From assembly GCA_026388695.1 (NCBI GenBank), contig JAPLJH010000069.1, positions 1-46,131 of the forward strand: a stretch of 46,131 bases of DNA, in the 5' to 3' direction. Below the pieces are notes generated by a model. The model did no database searches and was not told where the DNA came from. It saw only the letters and a program-made list of their open reading frames with translations. This DNA is from Deltaproteobacteria bacterium (GTDB taxonomy: Bacteria; Desulfobacterota; Desulfobulbia; Desulfobulbales; Desulfurivibrionaceae). Shown one piece after another: positions 26,229 through 34,713 of the stretch. Made by a program: the position numbers and the translations under genes. How positions within the stretch are numbered: position 1 is the stretch's first letter; each line of letters opens with the position of its first letter.

Positions 26229-28745
26229 ATGACACCGTCAACCGAAAAGCAGCGGGTCGCCATTCGGGGCATGCACTGTGCCTCCTGTTCTGCCCGCATC
26301 GAAAAAGTACTTGGTTCCGCCGAGGGTATTCGGGCGGCAACGGTGAATCTCGCCGCCGAGAGCCTAGAGGTGGAGTGGGAACCGGGTCGTCTCAATCTCG
26401 CCGACATTGCTTTGATCGTCAAGGGGCTTGGCTTCGAGTTGGTGTTGCCGGAAAAGGATATTCGGCTGACCCTGGCCATTGCAGGCATGACCTGCGCCTC
26501 CTGCGCCGCTCGGATCGAAAAGGTGGTGGGGGAGATGGCCGGGGTGCGGAGCATGCAGGTGAATCTGACCACGGAGTCGGCAGTAGTTGTTTTTGACCCG
26601 GAGGTTGTTAGCCAGCGGCTGATCCGCGAGGCCATCGAGCGCCTTGGTTTCAAGGCCCAGGTGGCCGCGTTGGCCGGGGGCTCGGATTTTGAGCGCCAGC
26701 AGGAGGAGGCCATCGCTCGGCTGGCGGCCATGGCAAAGCGCCTGTATCCGGCCTTCACCTTTGCCGTTTTGCTGTTGCTGCTTTCCATGGGCGAGATGGC
26801 CGGTCTGCCGTTGCCCTTGTTTCTGGCCCCGCATCACTCGCCATTTACCTTTGCCTCTGTGCAGTTTTTTCTGGTGCTGCCGATCATGTGGTCGGGCCGC
26901 AATTTTTATCTCCTCGGTTTTCCGGCTCTCTGGCGCAGAGCGCCCAACATGGATTCCCTTATCGCCATCGGCACCGGCGCCGCCTTTGTCTACAGCACTT
27001 GGAACCTGATTGAGATCGGCCTGGGCATCGAGGTCATGGCCAGGGTCATGGATTTGTATTTCGAGTCGGCTGGTGTGCTTATTGCCCTGGTTTCCCTAGG
27101 CAAGTTTCTGGAGGCTCGCTCCAAGGTGCGCACCTCGGATGCCATCCGTCAGCTCATGGCCCTGGCTCCGGAAGAGGCCACCCTGTTGGTGCCAGGTGCT
27201 GAAGCTGAAGAGCAGAAAAAAATTCCCGTGGCCGAGATCGAGGTGGGCGATATCCTGCTGGTCAAGCCGGGTGAGCGCATTCCCGTTGACGGTTCGGTGG
27301 TCAAGGGCCGCTCCAGTGTGGACGAGTCCATGCTCACCGGCGAATCTCTACCGGTTTCTAAAGAGGTCGGCGATCCGGTGGTGGGCGCCACCTTGAACAA
27401 GAACGGCCTTTTGCAGATGCGGGCCGAAAAGGTTGGGCAGGATACGGTGCTTGCCCGGATCATCACCATGGTCCGCGAGGCCCAGGGCTCCAAGGCGCCC
27501 ATTGCCAATCTGGCGGACCGCATCAGCCTGTATTTCGTGCCCACTGTTATCGTCCTGGCCATTCTTGCCGGGCTGGCCTGGTATTTCATCGGCCAGGCCG
27601 AGTTTTCTTTTGCCCTGCGGATATTCATCGCCGTGCTGGTCATTGCCTGCCCCTGCGCCATGGGCCTGGCCACTCCGACCTCGATCATGGTCGGCACCGG
27701 GCGTGGTGCCCAATTGGGGGTGCTGGTGAAAAGCGGCGAGGCCCTGGAGATGGCGCAAAAGATCAATGCCATCGTCTTTGACAAGACCGGCACCCTGACC
27801 CATGGCCGCCCGGAATTGACCGATGTGCAGGCGGTGTCGCCGGGAATAGATGTTCCCCACATTTTGTCCTTGGCGGCCAGCGCCGAGAGCGGCTCGGAGC
27901 ATCCCTTGGCCGAGGCCATTGTCAACGCAGCCAGGGAAAAAGAGCTGACCCTGGCAGAGCCTTCCCATTTCGAGGCCTTTCCAGGTCGTGGTATCCGGGC
28001 CATGGTGCGGGGTGAAAATGTGCTGCTCGGCAACCATGAATTTATGGTGGAGCAGGATGTTTCAGGGCTGGGCCTGGTGGTTGAGCAAATTGCCCATGGC
28101 TTTGCCGGGGATGGCAAGACCGCGCTGTACTGTGCGACGGACGGCAAGCTGGTCGCGCTTTTGGCCATTGCCGATCGCTTAAAAGCCGAGGTGCCCGCGA
28201 CCATCAGCGATTTGGAGCAGATGGGGATCAAGATCTTCATGCTCACCGGTGATAACGAGATTACTGCCAGGGCCATTGCTGCCCAGGCCGGGATCAGCGA
28301 GGTCTTTGCCCAGGTGTTGCCGGACCAGAAGGTGGAAAAGGTGACGGCCTTGCAGGCAGAAGGGTTCCGGGTCGCCATGGTGGGCGACGGCATCAACGAT
28401 GCCCCGGCCCTGGCCAAGGCCGATGTGGGCATTGCCATGGGCACCGGAATCGACGTGGCCATCGAGTCCGGCGATATCGTGCTGATGAAGGGCCATCTTT
28501 CCGGCCTGCTGGCTGCGCTTTCGCTCAGTCGGGCCACCATGCGCAACATCAAGCAGAATCTTTTTTGGGCCTTTATTTACAACATCATTGGCATTCCGGT
28601 GGCCGCAGGGGTGCTGCATCTTTTCGGCGGGCCGACCTTAAACCCCATGATCGCTGGGGGGGCTATGGCCATGAGTTCGGTTTCCGTGGTCTCCAATGCC
28701 CTGCGCCTGCGTTTTTTCAACCCGCCGGGTCATCATCGGGGGTAA
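26229..28745 (+). CDS. copA: Cu(I)-exporting P-type ATPase
   Basis: PIB-1 ATPase pumping Cu(I) out of the cytosol. Order in 838 residues: HMA1 (GMHCASC, 14-20), HMA2 (GMTCASC, 87-93), membrane helices, actuator TGES (370-373), the CPC membrane metal site (474-476), phosphorylation motif DKTGT (D518), an [10 protein letters not shown] histidine loop and [10 protein letters not shown]. The final helices contain YN and MxxSS residues that mark Cu(I) specificity. The chosen ATG has GGAG 11 bases upstream; a GTG at 26190 would add 13 residues. Divergent from the CopZ-like gene. Confidence 0.95.
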   Translation: MTPSTEKQRVAIRGMHCASCSARIEKVLGSAEGIRAATVNLAAESLEVEWEPGRLNLADIALIVKGLGFELVLPEKDIRLTLAIAGMTCASCAARIEKVVGEMAGVRSMQVNLTTESAVVVFDPEVVSQRLIREAIERLGFKAQVAALAGGSDFERQQEEAIARLAAMAKRLYPAFTFAVLLLLLSMGEMAGLPLPLFLAPHHSPFTFASVQFFLVLPIMWSGRNFYLLGFPALWRRAPNMDSLIAIGTGAAFVYSTWNLIEIGLGIEVMARVMDLYFESAGVLIALVSLGKFLEARSKVRTSDAIRQLMALAPEEATLLVPGAEAEEQKKIPVAEIEVGDILLVKPGERIPVDGSVVKGRSSVDESMLTGESLPVSKEVGDPVVGATLNKNGLLQMRAEKVGQDTVLARIITMVREAQGSKAPIANLADRISLYFVPTVIVLAILAGLAWYFIGQAEFSFALRIFIAVLVIACPCAMGLATPTSIMVGTGRGAQLGVLVKSGEALEMAQKINAIVFDKTGTLTHGRPELTDVQAVSPGIDVPHILSLAASAESGSEHPLAEAIVNAAREKELTLAEPSHFEAFPGRGIRAMVRGENVLLGNHEFMVEQDVSGLGLVVEQIAHGFAGDGKTALYCATDGKLVALLAIADRLKAEVPATISDLEQMGIKIFMLTGDNEITARAIAAQAGISEVFAQVLPDQKVEKVTALQAEGFRVAMVGDGINDAPALAKADVGIAMGTGIDVAIESGDIVLMKGHLSGLLAALSLSRATMRNIKQNLFWAFIYNIIGIPVAAGVLHLFGGPTLNPMIAGGAMAMSSVSVVSNALRLRFFNPPGHHRG

Positions 28746-28784
28746 TAAGCATCGGTTTAAAATAGGGGTAAGCACAGCATCGTC

Positions 28785-28814
28785 TTGACAATTTTTTGAA
28801 ACCTTGCGTAGATT
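28785..28814 (+). promoter_or_regulatory. Sigma-70-type promoter for the LysM gene
   Basis: A perfect TTGACA (28785-28790) is followed after 18 bp by TAGATT (28809-28814). A TATAGT at 28814-28819 is also near but too far for an optimal spacer. The ATG of the LysM gene is 68 bp downstream. Confidence 0.45.
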
Positions 28815-28882
28815 ATAGTACTGGCTGTGGAGTTTGCGGTCGGTTCCGTTGTTATCGTGTCCGGTTCGAGAGGAGCATCTCA

Positions 28883-29938
28883 ATGAGAAAATTTGTTGTA
28901 ACAGCGGTGATTATTGCCTCTGCCTGCGGAGTTTTTGGCGGCAGGGAAATTCGGGCGGAAGAGGCAACCAGCCATGCGGTGCAAAAAGGGGATACCCTCT
29001 GGGATCTGAGCGGAGGGTATCTCAATGATCCGCTGCTTTGGCCGAAGATTTGGAAAATAAATCCTGGGATCGCCAACCCCCACTGGATCAGGCCGGGTCA
29101 AACCGTCAAGATTCCGGGCATGAAAAAGAAGGCTCTGGTCAGGGAAGCATCCGCGGATAGGGTTGTCGGCCCGGTGGAGTCCGGGTCCTCGGCGTTAGCC
29201 CGAGCAGGCTTGGCGTCGTCCTCCGAGCCGCTGCCCATTGTGGTGGTGAAAAAAGATCTGCCCTTGTCCGGTGCGCGGGCCAAGGCGGTTCAGATGATCG
29301 ATCCGGCCCAATATTACGACCGGGGAATCGGTATGCTCACCAACGAAATCCCCAACGAGGGTAAGGTGCTGGGCACCGAACAGGGTTGGCAGAGCGCGGC
29401 TCTCGGCGAGATTATTTTGATCTCTGCCCCTGGCGCCCAGGTAGGTCAGCAGTTTGGCGTGTACCGGGATATGGGCAAGGTTGAGTCTCTGGGGTATTTT
29501 AGCGCAAGTCCCGGTCATCTGCTGGCGGATATTGCCGTTGTCGAGGTTGTGGCCTTGGAGGCATCCAGGCAGCAGGCTGTTATCCGGCGGGCCTATGCCG
29601 AAGTGAGAACCGATGACGTTCTGGGTCCGCTGCCGGAGCGGCCTACGGTTTCCGTGCGATCGGCCCCGGCAGCCTCGGTCAAAGGCGCGGTGGTGGCGTT
29701 TCAGTTCATGCGCCAGCTTGCCGGGCCAGATGATATTGTTTATTTGAATATCGGCGCGGATCAAGGACTTGCACCTGGAGACCTGTTGTCGGTGGCAGCG
29801 GCGGATAAAGCCGAAGGCCGGAATTCTGGGGAAATCATGATCTTGCGGGTTTCACCAACCACTGCGGCTGCGGTGGTGACGAAACGAAGCGGTCACGAAG
29901 TGCGCCGAGGGGATGTGGTGGGGCCGCCGGTTTTGTAG
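28883..29938 (+). CDS. LysM-domain exported protein
   Basis: 351 residues with a signal peptide (about 1-26) and one N-terminal LysM domain (about 30-80: HAVQKGDTLWDLSGGYL, KIWKINPGI, IRPGQTVKIP) that should bind peptidoglycan in the periplasm. The remaining 270 residues, with repeated beta-rich stretches such as GEIILISAPGAQVGQQF, have no family I recognise. Proteins of this plan, with a LysM domain carrying the DPLLWPKIW signature, recur in deltaproteobacteria. AGGAG lies seven bases before ATG 28883. Monocistronic, convergent with coaBC. Confidence 0.85.
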   Translation: MRKFVVTAVIIASACGVFGGREIRAEEATSHAVQKGDTLWDLSGGYLNDPLLWPKIWKINPGIANPHWIRPGQTVKIPGMKKKALVREASADRVVGPVESGSSALARAGLASSSEPLPIVVVKKDLPLSGARAKAVQMIDPAQYYDRGIGMLTNEIPNEGKVLGTEQGWQSAALGEIILISAPGAQVGQQFGVYRDMGKVESLGYFSASPGHLLADIAVVEVVALEASRQQAVIRRAYAEVRTDDVLGPLPERPTVSVRSAPAASVKGAVVAFQFMRQLAGPDDIVYLNIGADQGLAPGDLLSVAAADKAEGRNSGEIMILRVSPTTAAAVVTKRSGHEVRRGDVVGPPVL

Positions 29939-29959
29939 AATCAGCCGCTGTTTGTAACT

Positions 29960-31168
29960 CTAGCGGTTGTCCGTCATCAGCCTGCCCACTGTATCCCAGA
30001 TGCGGTGGGCGGTTTCTTCCTTGCTCAGTAGGGGCAATTCTTCCTTCGCGCCATTGCGGTCAAGCAGGGTGACTCTGTTGGTGTCCGCGGCAAAACCGGT
30101 TTCCGCTCCCCCGATATCGTTGACCACGATCAGGTCAAGATTCTTTTCCTTGAGCTTTCTGGCCCCTTCCTTGAGATGATCCCTGCTCTCTGCGGCAAAG
30201 CCGACGAGCAGCGGGTTTTTTTGCCCCCGCTCCCCCAGTTCCTTGAGAATATCCGGGTTGGCGACCAGGGGCAGGGAGAGCGCGGCCTGTCCTTTTTTCA
30301 CCTTGTGGGGTTCTTTTTCGGCGGGGCGGTAGTCGGAGACAGCCGCGGCCTTGACGACAATGGTCGCCGTGTCGAGACAGCGCATGACCTCTGCCTGCAT
30401 TTCCACGGCGGAGGTGACTTGGATGCATTTCACCCCCGGCGGGACGGCCAGGGCGGTGGGTCCGCTGATCAGCGTTACTGTTGCCCCCCGTTGTCTGGCC
30501 GTGGCTGCCAAGGCATAGCCCATCTTGCCGGTGGAGGGATTGCTCAAGAAGCGGACCGGATCAAAGGCCTCCCTGGTGGGGCCGGCGGTGATGAGCACAT
30601 GTTCCTCGGCAAGGGTTTTGGGGGCGAAGGTCGAGAGGATAGCCTGCCGCACGGTTTCCCAGTCTGTCAAGCGGCCCGGTCCTTCTTCACCGCAGGCCAT
30701 CTTTCCGCAATCGGGTTCGAGAACCCCATACCCGTATGATCTGATGGTGGCAAGGTTCGCCTGGGTGGCCGGGTGCTGGAACATAACGCTGTTCATGGCC
30801 GGGCAGACCAGGATCGGGCCGGAGGTGGCCAGGGCGATAGTGGCCAGCAGATTGTCGGCCAGGCCATGGGCCAGACGGGCGATGGTCTGGGCCGAGGCCG
30901 GGGCAATGAGCAGCAGGTCGTGCTCCCTGGCCAGGTTGATGTGCGGGATGGTTTCCGGCGCCTCGGCGCTGAACATGCCGGTGTGCACCGGATTGCCGGA
31001 AAGGGCCGCCAGGGTCAGGGGGCTGATGAACCGGCAGGCAGACTCGGTCATGACCACGGTGACTTGGCCGCCTTCCCGGCGCAGGGCGCGAACCCAGTCC
31101 GCCACCTTGTAGGCGGCGATACTGCCGGTAATTCCTAAAAGAATTTTTTTATCGGTCAGAAGAGACAT
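29960..31168 (-). CDS. coaBC: Bifunctional phosphopantothenoylcysteine decarboxylase / phosphopantothenate-cysteine ligase
   Basis: Two successive steps of coenzyme A synthesis. The 402-residue protein has the N-terminal flavin decarboxylase (about 1-185): TGSIAAYK near 14-21, catalytic HINLA, the CPAMNSVMF substrate clamp and ACGEEGPGR with the catalytic Cys. The C-terminal ligase (about 190-400) shows TAGPTREAFDPVRFLSNPST and a KVKK motif. Full length. coaE of the same pathway lies at 3993-4625. The downstream neighbours are unrelated. Confidence 0.95.
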   Translation of the reverse strand: MSLLTDKKILLGITGSIAAYKVADWVRALRREGGQVTVVMTESACRFISPLTLAALSGNPVHTGMFSAEAPETIPHINLAREHDLLLIAPASAQTIARLAHGLADNLLATIALATSGPILVCPAMNSVMFQHPATQANLATIRSYGYGVLEPDCGKMACGEEGPGRLTDWETVRQAILSTFAPKTLAEEHVLITAGPTREAFDPVRFLSNPSTGKMGYALAATARQRGATVTLISGPTALAVPPGVKCIQVTSAVEMQAEVMRCLDTATIVVKAAAVSDYRPAEKEPHKVKKGQAALSLPLVANPDILKELGERGQKNPLLVGFAAESRDHLKEGARKLKEKNLDLIVVNDIGGAETGFAADTNRVTLLDRNGAKEELPLLSKEETAHRIWDTVGRLMTDNR

Positions 31169-31189
31169 GGGATTCGCGCCGCCTGCTCC

Positions 31190-31735
31190 TTACATCCCAG
31201 AGCCGAAGGGGTTGCTTGACTTGGAGCCGCCTGCGTGCCCTGCGGAGGTGTCTTCGGCGACATAGATGGCAATCTCCGTGCGCATGAGCAGTTTGTCCTC
31301 GGACAGGACAATGGTGCAGGTCTTGTTCTGTTTGATGAAGGCGAGCAAGATGTTTTTGTACTTGGTTGAGCCAGCGAGCTTCCATCCATTTCTGGGCATG
31401 TTGTTGCTGAAGAAGTCGGCAGCGGAGGTGATGTCAACCCGGCCGGTGTATTGCAGCACCCCGCCGACATAGGAGTCGGTCCGGACGATCATGCTTTTTT
31501 CCCGGTCCCAACTGAACTCGCTGGGGATCAGAATGTCGGAAAATTCATTGGCCCGATAGGGCTGTTCCATGGAAGAAGAAGGAGCAGTGGCGGCGAAGGG
31601 GTCTGCGGAAGCCCCTTTATCGCTGCTGCCTCCGCCCAGGCCCAATTCGGCGCAGCCGCTGAGGGCGACAAGGCTGGTAAGCGCAAGAACGGTTGAGAGA
31701 AATACGGTACGAAACGGTTTACGTGGCATAGTCAT
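31190..31735 (-). CDS. Small lipoprotein of unknown family
   Basis: 181 residues with a lipoprotein signal peptide and lipobox ALSGC (Cys28), a Ser/Gly/Ala linker and a compact domain (about 60-165) beginning FSDILIPSEFSWDREKSMIV. I cannot assign a function. Similar small lipoproteins with this ILIPxEF start appear in sulfate reducers. AGGAGG lies five bases before the ATG. The gene lies 21 bp upstream of coaBC on the same strand, so it may share its transcript. Confidence 0.7.
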   Translation of the reverse strand: MTMPRKPFRTVFLSTVLALTSLVALSGCAELGLGGGSSDKGASADPFAATAPSSSMEQPYRANEFSDILIPSEFSWDREKSMIVRTDSYVGGVLQYTGRVDITSAADFFSNNMPRNGWKLAGSTKYKNILLAFIKQNKTCTIVLSEDKLLMRTEIAIYVAEDTSAGHAGGSKSSNPFGSGM

Positions 31736-31775
31736 GGAGGGCCTCCTAGGGTAATGGTGTTACAGCTCAATACGG

Positions 31776-32285
31776 TTATAACTCTTTGACGATGAATTCC
31801 GCCAATGGTTTTCTCTGTGATTGCTGGTCGCGTCGGCTTGGGTGGCCGAGGGCGATGAACGCCATCAATTCCAGGTTACTGGCAAGGCCGAGAATCTGGC
31901 CGACTTTCTCCCGGTTTTTTAAAATCTGTCCGAGCCACACCGCCCCCAGGCCAAGGGCCTCGGCGGCCAGCAGCATGTTCTGGATGCAGGCCCCGGCTGA
32001 TTGCGCATCTTTAAGATCGTCATACATGGCTTGCCTGTCAAGATATACGGCGATCAGGGCAGGGGCGGCGAGGATAATATGGCCGTAGGTGGTCTGTTCG
32101 GCCAACTTGCCGCAGATTGCCGCATCGGTAATAATGGCAAACCGCCAGGGCTGGTTGTTCAAGCCGGAAGGCGCCCAGACCCCGGCCTGGATGATATCAT
32201 AGAGCGCGTTGATGTCCACCGTCTGCTCGGTGAAGTTTCGGATACTGCGTCGTTGTTCGATGGCTTCAAGAATCGGTGAAGGCAT
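31776..32285 (-). CDS. Nitroreductase family protein
   Basis: FMN-dependent NAD(P)H oxidoreductase fold of 169 residues. Visible family features are EAIEQRRSIRNF near the N-terminus (FMN phosphate contact), WAPSGLNNQPWRF (about 35-47) and LGLGAVWLG (about 106-114). Substrate cannot be predicted. ATG 32285 gives the family start (MPSPILEAIEQRRS); the frame is open to 32378 but that extension is not family-like. No strong Shine-Dalgarno is seen. Divergent from the TatD gene. Confidence 0.88.
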   Translation of the reverse strand: MPSPILEAIEQRRSIRNFTEQTVDINALYDIIQAGVWAPSGLNNQPWRFAIITDAAICGKLAEQTTYGHIILAAPALIAVYLDRQAMYDDLKDAQSAGACIQNMLLAAEALGLGAVWLGQILKNREKVGQILGLASNLELMAFIALGHPSRRDQQSQRKPLAEFIVKEL

Positions 32286-32460
32286 GGGGATGAGGGCGGG
32301 TCGCGCTGTAATGATTATTGAGGTGTATTTGTTCGGAACACCCTGAAATTTCAAGAAAATCATAGTCGGTTGGGCCATGGTTTGTCAAACGGTTTCCACG
32401 GACGGGTTGTCTTGCGCAAGAAATAAAAACCTGTTAGAAACTGCGGCCAGGGAGGCTTCC

Positions 32461-33291
32461 ATGGAAAAGAAAATCCAAAAAATTGAGATTCCTCTGCCGG
32501 TTCCTGGCCACGGGGCAGAGCTGATCGATACCCATTGCCACCTCGACATGTCGGCCTATGAGGCTGATTTTGAGGTGGTGCTGGCTCGGGCCTTGGCTGC
32601 AGGGGTGACCCGGATCATCAGCGTGGGCATCGACCTGGAAAGTTCGCGCCGGGCCATTGCCTTGGCCGAACAGCACCAAGGCATCTACGCCACGGTGGGG
32701 GTGCACCCGCATAATGTCGCGGAACTTAGCGAGGATGATTACGCGGAGTTGCAGGCTCTGTGCCGCCACGTAAAGGTCGTGGCCTACGGCGAGATCGGCC
32801 TTGATTATGTGAAAAACTACGCGCCAATTGCCCTGCAAAAGGAGCATTTTTCCCGGCAGGTTGTTTTGGCCAAGGAATTGCATCTCCCCCTGGTGGTCCA
32901 TGACCGCGAGGCCCATGACGATATCATGGAAATCCTTGAGACCGCAGGTCCGTTTCCCGCCGGAGGAGTGATGCACTGCTTTTCCGGGGATACGACCTTT
33001 GCCAGGCGGGTGCTGGCCCTGGGCTTTCATATCTCCATCCCAGGGGTCGTCACCTTTGCCAAAGCCGAGATGCTCCATGAGGCGGTGCGCGAGATTCCCC
33101 TCGGTTCGTTGGTTTTGGAAACGGACGGGCCGTTCCTTGCCCCGGTGCCAAAGCGCGGGAAACGCAACGAGCCGCAGCTCATGCTTTTTACCGCCCAGAA
33201 GGTGGCGGAGTTGAAAGGGGTTTCGCTAGAGGAGGTGGCCCGGCAGACCACCATCAATGCGGTGCGGCTTTTTGGCTTGGAAGGACGATGA
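32461..33291 (+). CDS. TatD family metal-dependent hydrolase
   Basis: TatD proteins are TIM-barrel metal-dependent nucleases (3'-5' DNase/RNase activities in E. coli). The 276-residue protein has IDTHCHLD (about 17-24), GEIGLDY (about 109-115), VVHDREAHDD, MHCFSGD and ETDGPFLAP, which together supply the metal ligands. GGGAGG is upstream of ATG 32461; an earlier in-frame ATG adds 28 non-family residues. The stop is 4 bp before the YggS gene, so the two are cotranscribed. Confidence 0.93.
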   Translation: MEKKIQKIEIPLPVPGHGAELIDTHCHLDMSAYEADFEVVLARALAAGVTRIISVGIDLESSRRAIALAEQHQGIYATVGVHPHNVAELSEDDYAELQALCRHVKVVAYGEIGLDYVKNYAPIALQKEHFSRQVVLAKELHLPLVVHDREAHDDIMEILETAGPFPAGGVMHCFSGDTTFARRVLALGFHISIPGVVTFAKAEMLHEAVREIPLGSLVLETDGPFLAPVPKRGKRNEPQLMLFTAQKVAELKGVSLEEVARQTTINAVRLFGLEGR

Positions 33292-33295
33292 ACTA

Positions 33296-33985
33296 ATGGG
33301 AACGGTGGCGGAAAATATCGAGACAATCCGGGCCAGGATTCGGGCGGCGGCGGAGCGGGCCGGGCGCGATCCGGAGTCGGTGCGGCTGGTGGCGGTGAGC
33401 AAGCATCAACCCCTTACGGCAATCCGCGAGGCCATGGCAGCCGGGCAGGTGGTTTTCGGCGAGAATTATTTGCAGGAGGCCGAGGATAAGGTCGCAGCCC
33501 TTGGCCAGGGTCTGGTCTGGCATTGCATCGGGCATCTGCAAAGCAACAAGGCCCGGATTGCAGCGGAGGTTTTTGATTGCATCGAAACCATCGATCGGCT
33601 CAAGCTGGCCAAGGCGCTGGAAACGAGGCTCGCCGAACTGGGCAAGACTATGCCCGTTCTGGTCCAGGTCAACGTGGGCGGGGAGGCGCAGAAGGCCGGG
33701 GTTTCCCCCAAGGAGGCCAAGCAACTGTGTCATGAGCTGCAACAGTTTCCGCACCTGAGATTGCAAGGACTCATGACCATGCCGCCCTTTGTCGAGAACC
33801 CGGAGGAAAGCCGGGCCTGTTTTCGCCAGCTTCGCCTGCTGGGGGAAAACCTTGTGGCCCAGGGCCTTCTTGGCCAGCATGGGTCAATGGAGCTCTCCAT
33901 GGGCATGTCCGGTGATTTCGAGGTGGCCATCGAGGAAGGTGCAACCCTGGTGCGGGTGGGCACGGCGCTGTTCGGCGAGAGATAG
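33296..33985 (+). CDS. YggS/PLPBP family pyridoxal-phosphate homeostasis protein
   Basis: Non-catalytic PLP-binding protein that buffers vitamin B6. The 229 residues match the family: LVAVSKHQP with the Schiff-base lysine K36, FGENYLQEA, WHCIGHLQSNKA, and the phosphate-binding ELSMGMSGDFE near the C-terminus. AAGGACG lies about nine bases before the ATG. Four-base gap from tatD. Function beyond PLP homeostasis is not indicated. Confidence 0.94.
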   Translation: MGTVAENIETIRARIRAAAERAGRDPESVRLVAVSKHQPLTAIREAMAAGQVVFGENYLQEAEDKVAALGQGLVWHCIGHLQSNKARIAAEVFDCIETIDRLKLAKALETRLAELGKTMPVLVQVNVGGEAQKAGVSPKEAKQLCHELQQFPHLRLQGLMTMPPFVENPEESRACFRQLRLLGENLVAQGLLGQHGSMELSMGMSGDFEVAIEEGATLVRVGTALFGER

Positions 33986-34005
33986 CCTTCCAATTCATTT
34001 CTTGC

Positions 34006-34572
34006 TCAATTCAACTCGTCATCCTTCCAGTATTTGGTGCCCTTGACCGTGGCCTGGAGCGCCAGTCCGCTCTGGGTCAACTGGTAAATGGTGATCCCGT
34101 CGAACATCGCCTCGCCTCCCACGGCCGCGCCTTTGTCGCTGGCCTTGGCTGCGGCATCGGCATGCCCCCCGAATTCCCAACCGCTGTTGATGAATTTTGT
34201 CATGGTTTCCCGGTCGTGGAAGATAAAGACAGCGCGGAAGTCTTTAACCCCAAGCCCCAAGCCAATCCCGGCCGCACCCATCTTCATGAACACGGGTTTG
34301 CTCGCCCTGGCGTCGGTGACCACCCCATGGCCGCCGCCGACACTGACAAAGATCACATTGATGTCGGCGTTGTTGAACACCGCATAGCCAGGGGCCTTGG
34401 CAATCTCGGCTTTTGCCTGGGGATGAATCTTGTACAGGTCGGACAGCACTTCGTCCCGCATGGCGAGGACGGCCTTGCGTTTGTCTTGGGTGGTTGTTCC
34501 GGTAGTCGTGGCGCAGCCCGTCAGCAGGCAGGCGATAACCAGAGCGCATAACCAGATTGGTATCCGTTTCAT
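34006..34572 (-). CDS. SYLF/YSC84-domain lipoprotein
   Basis: 188 residues with a lipobox LLTGC (Cys20) and a SYLF (Ysc84) lipid-binding domain: PGYAVFNNADINVIF, GGGHGVV, GLGLGVKDFRAVFIF. SYLF domains in eukaryotes bind phosphoinositides; bacterial members are envelope lipoproteins of unknown role. AGAGGAG lies upstream of ATG 34572. A longer open frame to 34659 overlaps the divergent U32 gene region and lacks a signal peptide at its start, so it is not chosen. Convergent with YggS. Confidence 0.87.
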   Translation of the reverse strand: MKRIPIWLCALVIACLLTGCATTTGTTTQDKRKAVLAMRDEVLSDLYKIHPQAKAEIAKAPGYAVFNNADINVIFVSVGGGHGVVTDARASKPVFMKMGAAGIGLGLGVKDFRAVFIFHDRETMTKFINSGWEFGGHADAAAKASDKGAAVGGEAMFDGITIYQLTQSGLALQATVKGTKYWKDDELN

Positions 34573-34713
34573 ATGTTCTCCTCTTCCTGTGATCCCACAG
34601 GGTATTTTCTTCTGGCAATATCCTGAACAAGCACCATCATGGGGAATCCTGTTGGGCATGTCAATCTGATTTTGCCAGAAGCGAATCGGCTTTCAATCTG
34701 GTACAGTAATGCC

